The notes beneath the pieces are model-generated. The model was given only the letters and a program-made list of their open reading frames with translations, made no database searches and was not told where the DNA came from. DNA of 64,000 nucleotides from UBA10649 sp963842725 (GTDB lineage Bacteria > Actinomycetota > Actinomycetes > S36-B12), in assembly GCA_963842725.1 (NCBI GenBank), contig CAWJHN010000004.1, forward strand, positions 1,054,001 to 1,118,000, read 5' to 3'. Below are positions 1-8,349 of this stretch, piece by piece. The translations under genes were made by a program, and so were the position numbers. Numbering within the stretch: position 1 is the stretch's first letter; the number at the start of each line of letters is the position of its first letter.

Positions 1-1282
1 CGACCACACGCTCGCGCCGGGGGGCATCTTCCACGCCGCCTGGCTCGACGAGGTCATCGACGACCGTCCCGTGGTCCTGCGTGCCACCGACTACCACACG
101 GTGTGGGTCAACTCCGAGGCCCTTCGCCGGGTCGGCTACTCGGCGACGACCCCCCAGCCGCACGACGGGGAGATCGTGCGCGATGACGAGGGCGAGCCGA
201 TCGGGACGCTGCGGGAGTGGGGGGCCTGGAAGCCCGTCTACGGACTGATGCCGGCCATCACGCGAGAGCAGGGAGTCGAGGCGCTGCGTCACGCGTCGAG
301 CAGCTTCAGCGCAGCGGGCCTGACGTGGATCCAGGATGCCTGGGTCGAGCCCCACGATGTGGACCTGTGGCTCGCTGCGGCAGCAGAAGGAGCGCTCACG
401 TTCCGGGCCGACCTCGCCCTGTGGTGCGATCCGAACTCCTGGCGCGAGCAGCTCGGTCACTTCGAGGCGACTCGCGAGCGGGTGGCCCGGGAGGCACCCG
501 GCCGCCTGACCGCCGGCACCGTGAAGTTCTTCGCCGACGGCGTCATCGAGTCAGGGACGGGCGCGATGCTCGAGCCGTACTGCGACTGCCCCCATTCCAG
601 CGGTCTGCCGAACTGGGACCCCGACGAGCTCAAGGCGGCCGTGGCGGCCGTCGACGCCCTGGGCTTCAGCCCGCACATCCACGCCATCGGCGACGCGGCC
701 GCCCGGATGGCCCTGGACGCCATCGAGCACGCCAACTCGACGAACGGGGCGCGGGACCGGCGTGCCGTCATCGCCCACACCCAGATCGTCGATGAGGCCG
801 ACATCGACCGCTTCGTCGAACTGGGCGTGATCGCGAACTTCGAGCCGTACTGGGCGAAGTTCGACTCCTGGCAGTCCGAGCTCACCGCACCCCGCCTCGG
901 CGACGAGCGCACCGCCCGGCAGTACCAGATCCGGTCCATCCTGGCGACGGGGGCGCCGGTGTCCTTCGGCAGCGACTGGCCCGTGACGACGTATGCGCCG
1001 CTGGACGGCATCCAGGTGGCCGTGTCCCGGCAGATGACGGAGGGGGACTTCCTCGAACCGTGGATGCCCGAGGAGCGGATCAGCGTCGAGCAGGCGCTGG
1101 CCGCCTACACCTCCGGCGTCGCCTTCCAGTCCGGGGACGTGCGGGCCGGGGAGCTGCGGCCCGGAGGCCGAGCCGACATCGTGATGCTGGCCGCCGATCC
1201 GCGACGCACGCCCCGGCTGGAGATCACGGCGATCCGCGTGATCGCGACGTGGTGCGACGGCACGCGCGTCTACTCTGGCTGA
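1..1282 (+). CDS. Amidohydrolase family 3 (YtcJ/NfdA-like), 5' partial
   Basis: The reading frame is open from base 2, so the N-terminus and the first metal motif lie outside the window. What remains is the C-terminal ~425 residues of a YtcJ-type metal-dependent amidohydrolase. Visible family marks are DYHTVWVNSEAL near the left edge, a metal-binding PHIHAIGDAAARMAL segment, the AHTQIV histidine, the SFGSDWPV aspartate, and the terminal GELRPGGRADIVML that closes the beta-sandwich domain. Characterised relatives hydrolyse N-substituted formamides and related amides; the substrate here is unknown. The stop is one base before the urease gamma-beta homologue, so the two are almost certainly co-transcribed, which suggests a shared amide or urea-type substrate pathway (inference). 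Confidence 0.85.
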   Translation, partial: DHTLAPGGIFHAAWLDEVIDDRPVVLRATDYHTVWVNSEALRRVGYSATTPQPHDGEIVRDDEGEPIGTLREWGAWKPVYGLMPAITREQGVEALRHASSSFSAAGLTWIQDAWVEPHDVDLWLAAAAEGALTFRADLALWCDPNSWREQLGHFEATRERVAREAPGRLTAGTVKFFADGVIESGTGAMLEPYCDCPHSSGLPNWDPDELKAAVAAVDALGFSPHIHAIGDAAARMALDAIEHANSTNGARDRRAVIAHTQIVDEADIDRFVELGVIANFEPYWAKFDSWQSELTAPRLGDERTARQYQIRSILATGAPVSFGSDWPVTTYAPLDGIQVAVSRQMTEGDFLEPWMPEERISVEQALAAYTSGVAFQSGDVRAGELRPGGRADIVMLAADPRRTPRLEITAIRVIATWCDGTRVYSG

Positions 1283-1283
1283 C

Positions 1284-2027
1284 ATGCCACTGACTCCGGG
1301 TGAGTCCGATCGCCTCCTGCTCCATCTGCAGGCGCTGCTGGCGCAGGCGCGGCGCGGTCGCGGACTTGCCCTGAACGTGCCGGAGGCGCGGGCCCTGATA
1401 GCCGATGCGGTGTGCGAATGGGCGAGGGATGGTTTGTCGCTGGTCGAGACGCGAGACCGGGCGGGGCGGCTGCTGAACGCCGGCGACGTGCTGCCCGGCG
1501 TTCCCGAGGCGCTGGCACAGGTCCGTGTGGAGGCGCGGTTCGACGACGGCACCCGACTCGTCGTGGTGTCCGATCCCTTCGGGGTGAACACCTCGCGCGA
1601 GGATGCGACCGCCGTGCCATCGCATCCCGCACGGACGCTGGGCGTGGTCAACGAGGCGCCCACGGCCATCGGCCTGACCTCGCACATCCACCTCGCGGAG
1701 GTGAATCCGCGCCTCCGGCTCGATCGAGGCAGGGCCTTCGGGATGCGGGCCGACATCGACACCGGCGAGACGGTGTGGCTGCGACCCGGCGAGTCCATCG
1801 AGCTCCCGGTGCGACCCATCGAGGGGGAGCGGGTGGTGGTGGGCAACAGCGGCGTGGTCGATGGTCCCCTCGACGATCCCGTCGTCCGGGAGCGAGCCCT
1901 CGAGACGCTCCGGGCCTGCGGCTACCTCGACGTGGTCGACGGACGACCGCACGGTGACGTGGCATCCGCCGAGGGTGCCATCGCCGCGCTGATGCTCCGG
2001 CGACGGGCAGAGGGAGAGCCGACGTGA
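1284..2027 (+). CDS. Urease gamma-beta fusion subunit homologue
   Basis: This 247-residue protein joins a urease gamma domain (about residues 1-100; start LTPGESDRLLLHLQALLA, GVPEALAQVRVEARFDDGT) to a urease beta domain (about 105-200; SHIHLAEVNPRLRLDRGRA, followed by LRPGESIELPV). A tail of about 45 residues has no counterpart I recognise in free beta subunits. Gamma-beta fusions are known from Helicobacter UreA and some actinobacteria. Several usually conserved residues differ from classical ureases, so this is a divergent paralogue. It starts 1 nt after the amidohydrolase and overlaps the alpha subunit by GTGA. No symbol is given because urease activity is unproven. Confidence 0.85.
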   Translation: MPLTPGESDRLLLHLQALLAQARRGRGLALNVPEARALIADAVCEWARDGLSLVETRDRAGRLLNAGDVLPGVPEALAQVRVEARFDDGTRLVVVSDPFGVNTSREDATAVPSHPARTLGVVNEAPTAIGLTSHIHLAEVNPRLRLDRGRAFGMRADIDTGETVWLRPGESIELPVRPIEGERVVVGNSGVVDGPLDDPVVRERALETLRACGYLDVVDGRPHGDVASAEGAIAALMLRRRAEGEPT

Positions 2028-3670
2028 GCGGCGCCTACGGTCCGAGGGCGGGCGACGTCGTCGTCCTCGGCGACACCGGTCTGCGGCTGCGCATCACCGA
2101 CCGCGTGGACGACTCGGGCGATGAGCTGCACGTGGGTTTCGCCAAGACGGGACGCGACGGCATCGGGCTGCGGGCAGTCCCGGCCCGCGAGTCCTGCGAC
2201 GTCGTCGTCACCAACGTCGTCGTCCTCGACCCCGTTGACGGCGTGCGCGTTGCCAGCATCGGCATCCGCGAGGGCCGCATCAGCGGGATCGGCAAGGGCG
2301 GCAACCCGGACACGGCCGATGGGATCGACTTCGTCGTGGGCACCGGCACCGTTGTCATCGACGGAGAAGGGCTCCTCGCCACTCCCGGCGGCATCGACAC
2401 CCACGTCCACACCCTGAGCCCGCGCGTCTTCGAGGCCGAGATCTCCTCAGGGGTCACGACGGTGATCGGCCAGGAGGCCGGACCGATGTGGGGCGTCGGG
2501 CTCGGCTCGGCATGGGTCCTCGAGCGCGGGCTGCGGGCCATGGACGCGTTCCCGGTGAACGTCGGCCTGCTGGGCCGCGGGTCCTCGTCCCGTGCGGACG
2601 CGATCCGGGAGTCGATCATGGCGCACGCCTGCGGACTCAAGGTGCACGAGGACACGGGAGCGACCCTGCGCACGATCGACACCGCGCTGCGCTGCGCGGA
2701 CGAGTTCGACGTCCAGGTCGCGCTGCACACGGACGGCCTCAACGAGACCCTGTCCGTGGCCGACACGCTGGCCGTGCTGGACGGACGCGTGCTCCACGCG
2801 TATCACGTCGAGGGATGCGGGGGCGGCCACGCGCCCAACGTCCTGCAACTGGCCGGCGTGGACAACATCCTCGCCTCGTCCACCAATCCGACGCTGCCTT
2901 ACGGGGTCAACGCGGTCGACGAGCACCTGGACATGATCCTGCTCAGCCATGGCATGAACCCGGGCAACGAAAGCGACGTGCGCATCGCACGGGCGCGGGT
3001 GCGGGGCGTGACGATGGCGGCCGAGGGCAGGCTGCACGACCTGGGCGTCATCGGCGTGACGTCGTCCGACGCCCAGGGGATGGGTCGGGCGGGGGAGACC
3101 TGGTGGCGGACCTTCGCGCTGGCTGCGGTCATGGCTGGCCTCGACCAGGAGGAGCTAGCGGACGACAACGACCGGATCCTGCGCTACCTCGCAAAGATCA
3201 CCGTCAACCCGGCCCTCGTTCACGGCCTCGCGCACGAGGTCGGACGACTCGCCGTAGGCCACCTGGCCGACATCGTCCTATGGCGACCCGAGCTGTTCGC
3301 GGCCAAGCCGCAGCTCGTCCTGAAGTCCGGATTCCCGGCATGGGGAGTCACCGGCGATCCGAACGCCAGCATCGACTCGGCGGAGCCGCTCGTCCTGGGA
3401 CCGCAGTACGGGGCGCACGGCGTGGTGCCGTCCGACCTCGCCGTGCTGTTCTCCAATGCCGCGGCCGTGGCGGAGGGCAGCCCGCCCGTGGCCCGCCGGG
3501 TCGTTCCGGTGCGCGAATGCCGGACGGTGCGCTCGAGCCACCTCGTCCGCCACGGACTCGTGGGCGACGTCGAGGTCGCTGACGACGGCGGTCGGGTGAC
3601 CTGGAACGGGGTGCCGCTTCAGATGGAGCCCGTGGCTCACACGCCCATCTCGCGCCTGCACTTCTGGTAG
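2024..3670 (+). CDS. Divergent urease alpha-subunit homologue
   Basis: The protein has 548 residues, close to the ~567 of classical UreC. All nickel ligands can be matched: H127 and H129 in GGIDTHVHT, the carbamylated lysine K206 in GLKVHEDTGAT, H235, H261 and D349 in TSSDAQGMGR. The catalytic flap histidine (K. aerogenes H320) is H309, but the neighbouring flap cysteine C319 is replaced by Ser308 (LLSHGMNP instead of VCHHLDP), and the loop after VTTVIGQEAGP is shorter and different in sequence. The metal centre should form, while the substrate pocket may differ. The GTG start overlaps the upstream stop and has an AGGGAGAG ribosome site. No UreD/E/F/G gene lies in the window. Confidence 0.85.
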   Translation: MSGAYGPRAGDVVVLGDTGLRLRITDRVDDSGDELHVGFAKTGRDGIGLRAVPARESCDVVVTNVVVLDPVDGVRVASIGIREGRISGIGKGGNPDTADGIDFVVGTGTVVIDGEGLLATPGGIDTHVHTLSPRVFEAEISSGVTTVIGQEAGPMWGVGLGSAWVLERGLRAMDAFPVNVGLLGRGSSSRADAIRESIMAHACGLKVHEDTGATLRTIDTALRCADEFDVQVALHTDGLNETLSVADTLAVLDGRVLHAYHVEGCGGGHAPNVLQLAGVDNILASSTNPTLPYGVNAVDEHLDMILLSHGMNPGNESDVRIARARVRGVTMAAEGRLHDLGVIGVTSSDAQGMGRAGETWWRTFALAAVMAGLDQEELADDNDRILRYLAKITVNPALVHGLAHEVGRLAVGHLADIVLWRPELFAAKPQLVLKSGFPAWGVTGDPNASIDSAEPLVLGPQYGAHGVVPSDLAVLFSNAAAVAEGSPPVARRVVPVRECRTVRSSHLVRHGLVGDVEVADDGGRVTWNGVPLQMEPVAHTPISRLHFW

Positions 3671-3698
3671 CCGGCGCGTCACGGGGGGAATTCGGGCG

Positions 3699-3704
3699 TA
3701 GCCT
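3699..3704 (+). promoter_or_regulatory. -10 box TAGCCT upstream of the histidine kinase
   Basis: TAGCCT lies 8 bases before the GTG start and no Shine-Dalgarno sequence is seen. This fits a very short or absent 5' leader. Confidence 0.5.
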
Positions 3705-3712
3705 CAACGCTC

Positions 3713-5173
3713 GTGGCAACCCTGAGCCGGCTGGTCGAGGACCGAACGGACCTCGACCGCACAGACATCGACCTGCTGTCACGCATCACCGAGGAGTGGT
3801 CGCTGCTCGCCGACCTCTCCCTGAGCGATCTCGTCCTGTGGGTGCCCACCTGGAACGAGGGCGGACTCGTCGCCGTCGCCCAGGTGCGTCCGACGACGGC
3901 GCCGACCGTGGTGCCCGACGACCTCGTGGGGGCCTTCGCCCCGCGGGGTCGGATGGCACAGGTGGACCAGGCGGCGGCCTTCGGTCGGGCGGTCACGTTG
4001 CGCGACATCCAGCAGCCGTGGCTGCCGCGCGGCACCGAGGCCTACCCCGTGAAGCGCGGCGAACGCGTCATCGGGATCGTCGCGCGCCACGCATCGGCGG
4101 CTCCCCGCGTCGCCGGGCAGCTCGAGGAGATCTACCTGACCTCGGCCGATGCCCTGCTGACCATGCTCGTCGACGGCCGGTTCCCGCTGGTCGAGACGGG
4201 GCCCGAGACCACTGGCACGCCTCGGGTGGGGGACGGCATCATCCGGCTCGACGCGGCCGGTCGCGTCGAGTACGCGAGCCCCAACGCCGTCAGTGCGCTG
4301 CGTCGGCTCGGCCTGGCGACCGACGTGGTCGGCTCGCCCTTCTCCGAACTCGCCGTGCGCCTGGCGCGGCGACCGGGTCCGATGGACGAGTCGTGGTCGG
4401 CCGTGACGAGCGGGCGCTCCGCCGGGCGTGCCGACATCGAGAACGCTGCGGCCGTCGTGCTGCTGCGCGGGATCCCGCTCGTGCGCGCCGGGGTCAGGGT
4501 CGGTGCGATCCTGTTCGTGCAGGACGCCACCGACATCCGGCGCCGCGAGCGCGCTCTCATGAGCAAGGACGCGACGATTCGCGAGATCCACCATCGGGTG
4601 AAGAACAACCTGCAGACCGTTGCCGCCATGCTTCGACTGCAGGCGCGGCGAGCCACGAACCAGGAGGCCAGGGCGGCGCTGGCTGAGGCCGAGCTGCGAG
4701 TCGCCGCGATAGCAGTCGTGCACGAGTCCTTGTCCGCCGACACCGGCGAGCGAGTCGACTTCGACGCGGTGGTGGACCGGATCATCGGCCTGGTCCGCGA
4801 CCTGGCCCCGGCATATGCCGTCGACGGGGCCGCTCCGACGATCGTCCGCGAGGGGTCCTGGGGGTCCCTGCCGGCGGACCTCGCGACGCCGCTGGCGATG
4901 TCGGTCTCGGAGCTGGTCCAGAACGCGGTGGAGCATGCGGCGGCTTCGCGAGTCGTGGTCTCGCTCGACCGGGATGATGCCCGGCACCTGGTGCTCTCGG
5001 TTCGCGACGACGGACGTGGACTGCCCGAGGGATTCGATCCGGATGCGGCGGGCCTGGGCCTGAGCATCGTCACGTCGCTGATCGCCGACGACCTGCATGG
5101 CTCGTGCAGCTTCGGTGGGTTCGGATCGGGCACGCAGGTCCTGGTCACCGTCCCGGTCGAGGGACGTTCATAG
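3713..5173 (+). CDS. pdtaS: PdtaS-like sensor histidine kinase
   Basis: A 486-residue soluble kinase with the actinobacterial PdtaS layout: an N-terminal GAF-like sensor (start SRLVEDRTDLDR, then EEWSLLADLSLSDLVLWVP), a PAS-like middle around residues 180-280, a HisKA_2 dimerisation helix IREIHHRVKNNLQTV with the phosphorylated His near residue 294, and an HATPase domain (N-box ELVQNAVEHA, G1 VRDDGRGLPEGF, G2 GLGLSIV). No membrane segments are visible. In mycobacteria PdtaS signals to PdtaR, an antiterminator-type regulator; that partner is not in the window. GTG start, convergent with whiB1. Confidence 0.85.
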   Translation: MATLSRLVEDRTDLDRTDIDLLSRITEEWSLLADLSLSDLVLWVPTWNEGGLVAVAQVRPTTAPTVVPDDLVGAFAPRGRMAQVDQAAAFGRAVTLRDIQQPWLPRGTEAYPVKRGERVIGIVARHASAAPRVAGQLEEIYLTSADALLTMLVDGRFPLVETGPETTGTPRVGDGIIRLDAAGRVEYASPNAVSALRRLGLATDVVGSPFSELAVRLARRPGPMDESWSAVTSGRSAGRADIENAAAVVLLRGIPLVRAGVRVGAILFVQDATDIRRRERALMSKDATIREIHHRVKNNLQTVAAMLRLQARRATNQEARAALAEAELRVAAIAVVHESLSADTGERVDFDAVVDRIIGLVRDLAPAYAVDGAAPTIVREGSWGSLPADLATPLAMSVSELVQNAVEHAAASRVVVSLDRDDARHLVLSVRDDGRGLPEGFDPDAAGLGLSIVTSLIADDLHGSCSFGGFGSGTQVLVTVPVEGRS

Positions 5174-5219
5174 CCGCACCGTGGTCAGCGTCGCCCACGC
5201 GCGTGGGATGCGCTCGTCG

Positions 5220-5474
5220 CTAGGCGTTGCTCCGGGCGCGCAGGCGCGCGTTGCGTCGTTTGAGGGCGCGGCGCTCGTCCTCGCTCAGACCGCCCCACAC
5301 TCCGGCGTCCTGCCCGGTCTCGAGGGCCCAGCGAAGGCATTCGTCCACGACACTGCAACGTCGGCAAACTGCCTTGGCCTCTTCGATCTGGACCAGGGCG
5401 GGGCCGGTGTTGCCGATCGGGAAGAACAGCTCGGGGTCCTCGTCACGGCAGGCGGCCTCGTGGCGCCAGTCCAT
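5220..5474 (-). CDS. whiB1: WhiB1-family iron-sulfur transcription regulator
   Basis: A short protein (84 residues from the chosen start) with the four [4Fe-4S] cysteines at C9, C37, C40 and C46, the spacing of mycobacterial WhiB1, then GVWGG and a basic ERRALKRRNARLRAR tail. Mycobacterial WhiB1 is essential, senses nitric oxide and binds sigma-A. Two ATG codons are possible; the second (MDWRHEAAC) matches the family start and lies 9 nt after GGAG, while the first, two codons upstream, is only 3 nt from it. It is convergent with the kinase and has a long upstream region with possible regulatory repeats. Confidence 0.92.
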   Translation of the reverse strand: MDWRHEAACRDEDPELFFPIGNTGPALVQIEEAKAVCRRCSVVDECLRWALETGQDAGVWGGLSEDERRALKRRNARLRARSNA

Positions 5475-5789
5475 GCGCATTCACTCCATTGGGGCACGCG
5501 TCGGGTAACCGGCGCTCGTGATTGCTTTCACGTGTTGGCGCATCAATAGAGGGCCGGAAGGGTTCGCCTTACCGGTCCTCGGAGGAAGTAAGCCATCCCA
5601 CGAAAGCAACGGGCTTCTATAGGTTCGCAGAGTAAGGGCACACTCACAAGGGGAAAAGCCGGATATCCGGTCCGATTGACTGTCGATTAGGTCACAGACA
5701 GGTCACAGACGCGGCTTTTGCCCGACATGTGCATCCGATAACCGGACGTGCCCGAAAACGCTTGCAGTGATCACGCGTCGGACGGCGCG
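5475..5789. other. Intergenic region upstream of whiB1
   Basis: No gene is seen. The region holds the whiB1 leader and promoter (minus strand) and the end of the lipid kinase transcript. Visible sites are the palindrome CCGGATATCCGG (5659-5670) and two direct copies of GGTCACAGAC (5690-5699 and 5701-5710), an 11-bp period close to one helical turn. On the whiB1 strand these read GTCTGTGACC, resembling half of a CRP-family site. Mycobacterial whiB1 is CRP-regulated, so a regulator site is plausible but not shown. I could not place a confident -10 box. Confidence 0.4.
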
Positions 5790-6716
5790 CTACGACAGGA
5801 CGCGCAGTGCTCGTGGATGGCTCCGGAAGACCACCTCCGTCCTGTTCCCCATGCCCTCGCCGTCGAGCTGCACGGCGATGGGCCGAGAAGCCGTGAGCGT
5901 GAAGGTCGACTCGTCGTGCCAGACGATGATCCCGCCACGGGCCGTGCCGCCCGTCCGGCTCATCAGCATGCGCTGCGCGGCCACGAGGGCCGTGGGCACC
6001 CGCATCCGCCGAACCGTGAACACGTCGAGACCGGTGTCGAATGACGCATCGGGACAGGGGTTCACCGGCCAGGTGCCGAAGTACGTCCATGGCGACATGT
6101 TCTGGACGATGGCCAGGAAGACGCCCTCGATCCGCTCCCCGCTGTGCCCGGACAGCGTGAGTGCCGGCTCCTTGCGGTCCGTCGAGCGGAAGAACTCGTT
6201 CAGGGTGGTGATCAGGTAGCGCGTCGGGGTTGCCGTGTGGCCCGCCTTCCTGTGCCGCTCCATGGCGGCGATGATCTCCGCGTCGATCCCCAGGCCGGCG
6301 TTCGCCACGAACCAGCGGTCGTTCGCGGTCCCGAGGCCGAGTTCGCGGACGCTGAATGCTCGAAGCCGATCCAGCACCAGTCCGGTGGCCTCGACCGGAT
6401 CCGTCGGCATCCCGAGCGACCGGGCGAACACGTTGGCGCTGCCGCCGGGGATCGGCGCGAGGACGGGGACATGGTCGCCCGGGCCCTCGTGGAGCATCCC
6501 GTTGACGATCTCGTTGACGACGCCGTCACCGCCCAGGGTGATCACGATGTCGAGGCCCTTGTCGACGGCGCTCTGCCCGAGGGTGATCGCGTGGCCACGG
6601 TGAGTCGTCACGGTGACGTCGAGGTCGACCTCGTCCGACAGCGCGTGCACGATGACGTCGATGACGCGGGGGGACGTGGTTGTCGCGCGGGGGTTGACGA
6701 CGAGGAGTCCGCGCAC
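5790..6716 (-). CDS. Diacylglycerol kinase family lipid kinase (YegS/DgkB-like)
   Basis: A 308-residue member of the DAGK_cat family, which phosphorylates lipids such as diacylglycerol or sphingoid bases using ATP. The N-terminal nucleotide-binding half shows LVVNPRATT, the signature TLGGDGVVNEIVNGML and PIPGGSANVFARSLGMP; the C-terminal lipid-binding half ends in RPIAVQLDGEGMGNRTEV, where YegS-like proteins keep a conserved DGE. The GTG start lies 6 nt after TAGGCT with no Shine-Dalgarno, so the message is probably leaderless. It is divergent from the small membrane protein at 6758. Confidence 0.85.
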   Translation of the reverse strand: MRGLLVVNPRATTTSPRVIDVIVHALSDEVDLDVTVTTHRGHAITLGQSAVDKGLDIVITLGGDGVVNEIVNGMLHEGPGDHVPVLAPIPGGSANVFARSLGMPTDPVEATGLVLDRLRAFSVRELGLGTANDRWFVANAGLGIDAEIIAAMERHRKAGHTATPTRYLITTLNEFFRSTDRKEPALTLSGHSGERIEGVFLAIVQNMSPWTYFGTWPVNPCPDASFDTGLDVFTVRRMRVPTALVAAQRMLMSRTGGTARGGIIVWHDESTFTLTASRPIAVQLDGEGMGNRTEVVFRSHPRALRVLS

Positions 6717-6722
6717 ACCCGG

Positions 6723-6728
6723 AGCCTA
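6723..6728 (-). promoter_or_regulatory. -10 box TAGGCT, leaderless start of the lipid kinase
   Basis: Read on the minus strand, TAGGCT is followed by six bases and then the GTG start codon. Confidence 0.5.
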
Positions 6729-6745
6729 TTGGGCGGCCTCGCGCA

Positions 6746-6751
6746 TAGGGT
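6746..6751 (+). promoter_or_regulatory. -10 box TAGGGT, leaderless start of the 6758 gene
   Basis: TAGGGT, six bases, then GTG. It lies back to back with the minus-strand promoter of the lipid kinase. Confidence 0.5.
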
Positions 6752-6757
6752 GTCCGC

Positions 6758-7159
6758 GTGTCCCTTCCCCCGCGACCGCTCGTAGCCCTGGCGGCCATCG
6801 CCCTGGTCGAGGGACTCGCCCTCATCGGCTATGGACTCTTCGACCTGGTCGAGGCCGTGCGACTCGGTGCCACCGGACCGCAGGACGTGTCCAACGGTCC
6901 AGCCATCGTGCTGCTGATCGTCATCACCCTGCTCTTCGGCGCCGGCCTTCTGCTGGTCGCTCGCGGGTGGTGGCGGGCCAGGCGGTGGGCGCGTGCTCCG
7001 TTCCTGCTGGCCCAGATCATCGGCGTGCTGATCGGGTACGAACTGGCTCAGTCGGCGGGACCCGTCGAGCGCTCGGCAGGCATCGTCGTCGCGCTGCTGG
7101 CGATTCTCGGCATCGTCCTGGTCTTCACGCCGGTCGTCACCCGCGCCCTGGAGGAATGA
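6758..7159 (+). CDS. Small integral membrane protein, function unknown
   Basis: A 133-residue protein with four predicted membrane segments (about residues 7-28, 45-66, 77-95 and 104-124) and a short RARRWAR positively charged loop between the second and third. It resembles uncharacterised actinobacterial four-helix membrane proteins; I do not recognise a function. The GTG start follows TAGGGT by six bases. It is convergent with sigF, with 6 nt between the stops. Confidence 0.7.
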   Translation: MSLPPRPLVALAAIALVEGLALIGYGLFDLVEAVRLGATGPQDVSNGPAIVLLIVITLLFGAGLLLVARGWWRARRWARAPFLLAQIIGVLIGYELAQSAGPVERSAGIVVALLAILGIVLVFTPVVTRALEE

Positions 7160-7165
7160 CCGCGC

Positions 7166-7966
7166 TCACGCATCTGCCATGTCCGTGCGCAACTGCGCGA
7201 GGGTGCGTGCCAGCAGGCGCGACACGTGCATCTGCGAGATGCCCAGCTCCTCGGCGATCTGGGACTGGCTCCGGTTGTGGAAGAACCGCAGCAGGATGAT
7301 GCGGCGCTCCCGCTCCGGCAGCGCCGCCAGGAGTGGGCGCAGCGTCTCGCGGTCGTCGACGCTCTCCAGGGCCGGGTCGTCGGCACCGAGGGTCTCGGCG
7401 AGCGTGGTCGGATGGTCCGATCCCGACTCCCGACCGGCGTCGATCGACCCCGTCGAGTAGGCATGGCGAGCCTCGATCGCGTCGAGGACGTCCTGCTCGC
7501 TGACGTCCATGGCCGCGGCGATCTCGCGCACCGTGGGTGAGCGGCCGAGGCTGCGTGTCAGCTCTTCAGCTGTGGAGGTGACGGCGGCCTGCAGCTCCTG
7601 TAGCCGCCGAGGCACCTTGATCGCCCACGTCCGGTCCCGGAAGTGGCGCTTGATCTCACCGAGGATCGTCGGCGTCGCGAAGGTCGAGAACTCCAGCCCC
7701 CTGTCGAGGTCGAATCGGTCGACGGCGTTGATCAGTCCGATCGTGCCGACCTGGACCAGGTCGTCAAGTGACTCCCCGCGGTCCCGATAGCGTCGGGCGA
7801 GGTGCTGCACCAGGGGCAGGTGCATGGTGACCAGCTCGTCGCGGACGACCGCGCGGCGGTCGCTGCCCGGCGCGAGCGAGGCGAACTCCGTCAGGAGCAG
7901 CCGCTCGCGGCGTCGCTCCTCGTCCCCCCAACGGCTGCCCCGCCGCTGCACCGGCGCTGAGGTCAC
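7166..7966 (-). CDS. sigF: SigF/SigB-family RNA polymerase sigma factor
   Basis: A 266-residue group 3 sigma factor of the stress/sporulation SigF-SigB family. Region 2 is clear (ESLDDLVQVGTIGLINAVDR, then GLEFSTFATPTILGEIKRHF), region 3 contains KVPRRLQELQAAV, and region 4 carries a helix-turn-helix QIAEELGISQMHVSRLLART. The GTG start overlaps the stop of the upstream anti-sigma gene as GTGA, so translation is coupled and the two are made together. Longer upstream readings of this frame only run antisense-like through the anti-sigma gene. Confidence 0.9.
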   Translation of the reverse strand: MTSAPVQRRGSRWGDEERRRERLLLTEFASLAPGSDRRAVVRDELVTMHLPLVQHLARRYRDRGESLDDLVQVGTIGLINAVDRFDLDRGLEFSTFATPTILGEIKRHFRDRTWAIKVPRRLQELQAAVTSTAEELTRSLGRSPTVREIAAAMDVSEQDVLDAIEARHAYSTGSIDAGRESGSDHPTTLAETLGADDPALESVDDRETLRPLLAALPERERRIILLRFFHNRSQSQIAEELGISQMHVSRLLARTLAQLRTDMADA

Positions 7967-8349
7967 GCGTCCACCGGCACCTGTCGGGTCACGTACAGGT
8001 CCAGGGTCAGGCGGCCGTCCGCAACGGTGGCAGTCACCTCGTCGACCAGTGCCGTGAGGACCGTCCAGCTGAACGTTGCGGGGTCGGGTGCCCCACCGGA
8101 TCGGGTCTGACCCGATGCCGACACGTGCAGCTGCGACCCGCGGACCGTGAAGACGACGCAGATGTCCGCGTCGCCGGCTGCGTCGAGGATCAGCTGGGAT
8201 ACCGCCTCGTCGACGGCCAGGCGCACGTCCTCGAGCTGGTCGAGGGGCAGGTCGGCGCGTGCGGCCATCGCGGCTGCCACCGTGCGGGCCAGTGCGGCAT
8301 TGCGCGTCTGGGCTGCGAACGTCACGGTCACGGTGTCGCTCATGGTCAT
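7963..8349 (-). CDS. Anti-sigma factor, RsbW-like HATPase fold
   Basis: A 128-residue protein with the weak GHKL kinase fold of actinobacterial RsbW/UsfX-type anti-sigma factors: VTFAAQTRNAALARTVAAAM at the start and LEDVRLAVDEAVSQLIL as the N-box region. The asparagine expected in a functional N-box is not obvious, so kinase activity is doubtful; binding to SigF is the expected job, as the gene directly precedes sigF with a GTGA overlap. Its ATG overlaps the stop of the GNAT gene as ATGA; a second ATG two codons later is possible. Confidence 0.8.
   Translation of the reverse strand: MTMSDTVTVTFAAQTRNAALARTVAAAMAARADLPLDQLEDVRLAVDEAVSQLILDAAGDADICVVFTVRGSQLHVSASGQTRSGGAPDPATFSWTVLTALVDEVTATVADGRLTLDLYVTRQVPVDA

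Noticed and set aside
551..1846. Long minus-strand reading frames opposite the amidohydrolase and urease gamma-beta gene
   Set aside because: Low-complexity Ser/Arg/Pro composition and no motifs, whereas the plus strand encodes clear conserved proteins.
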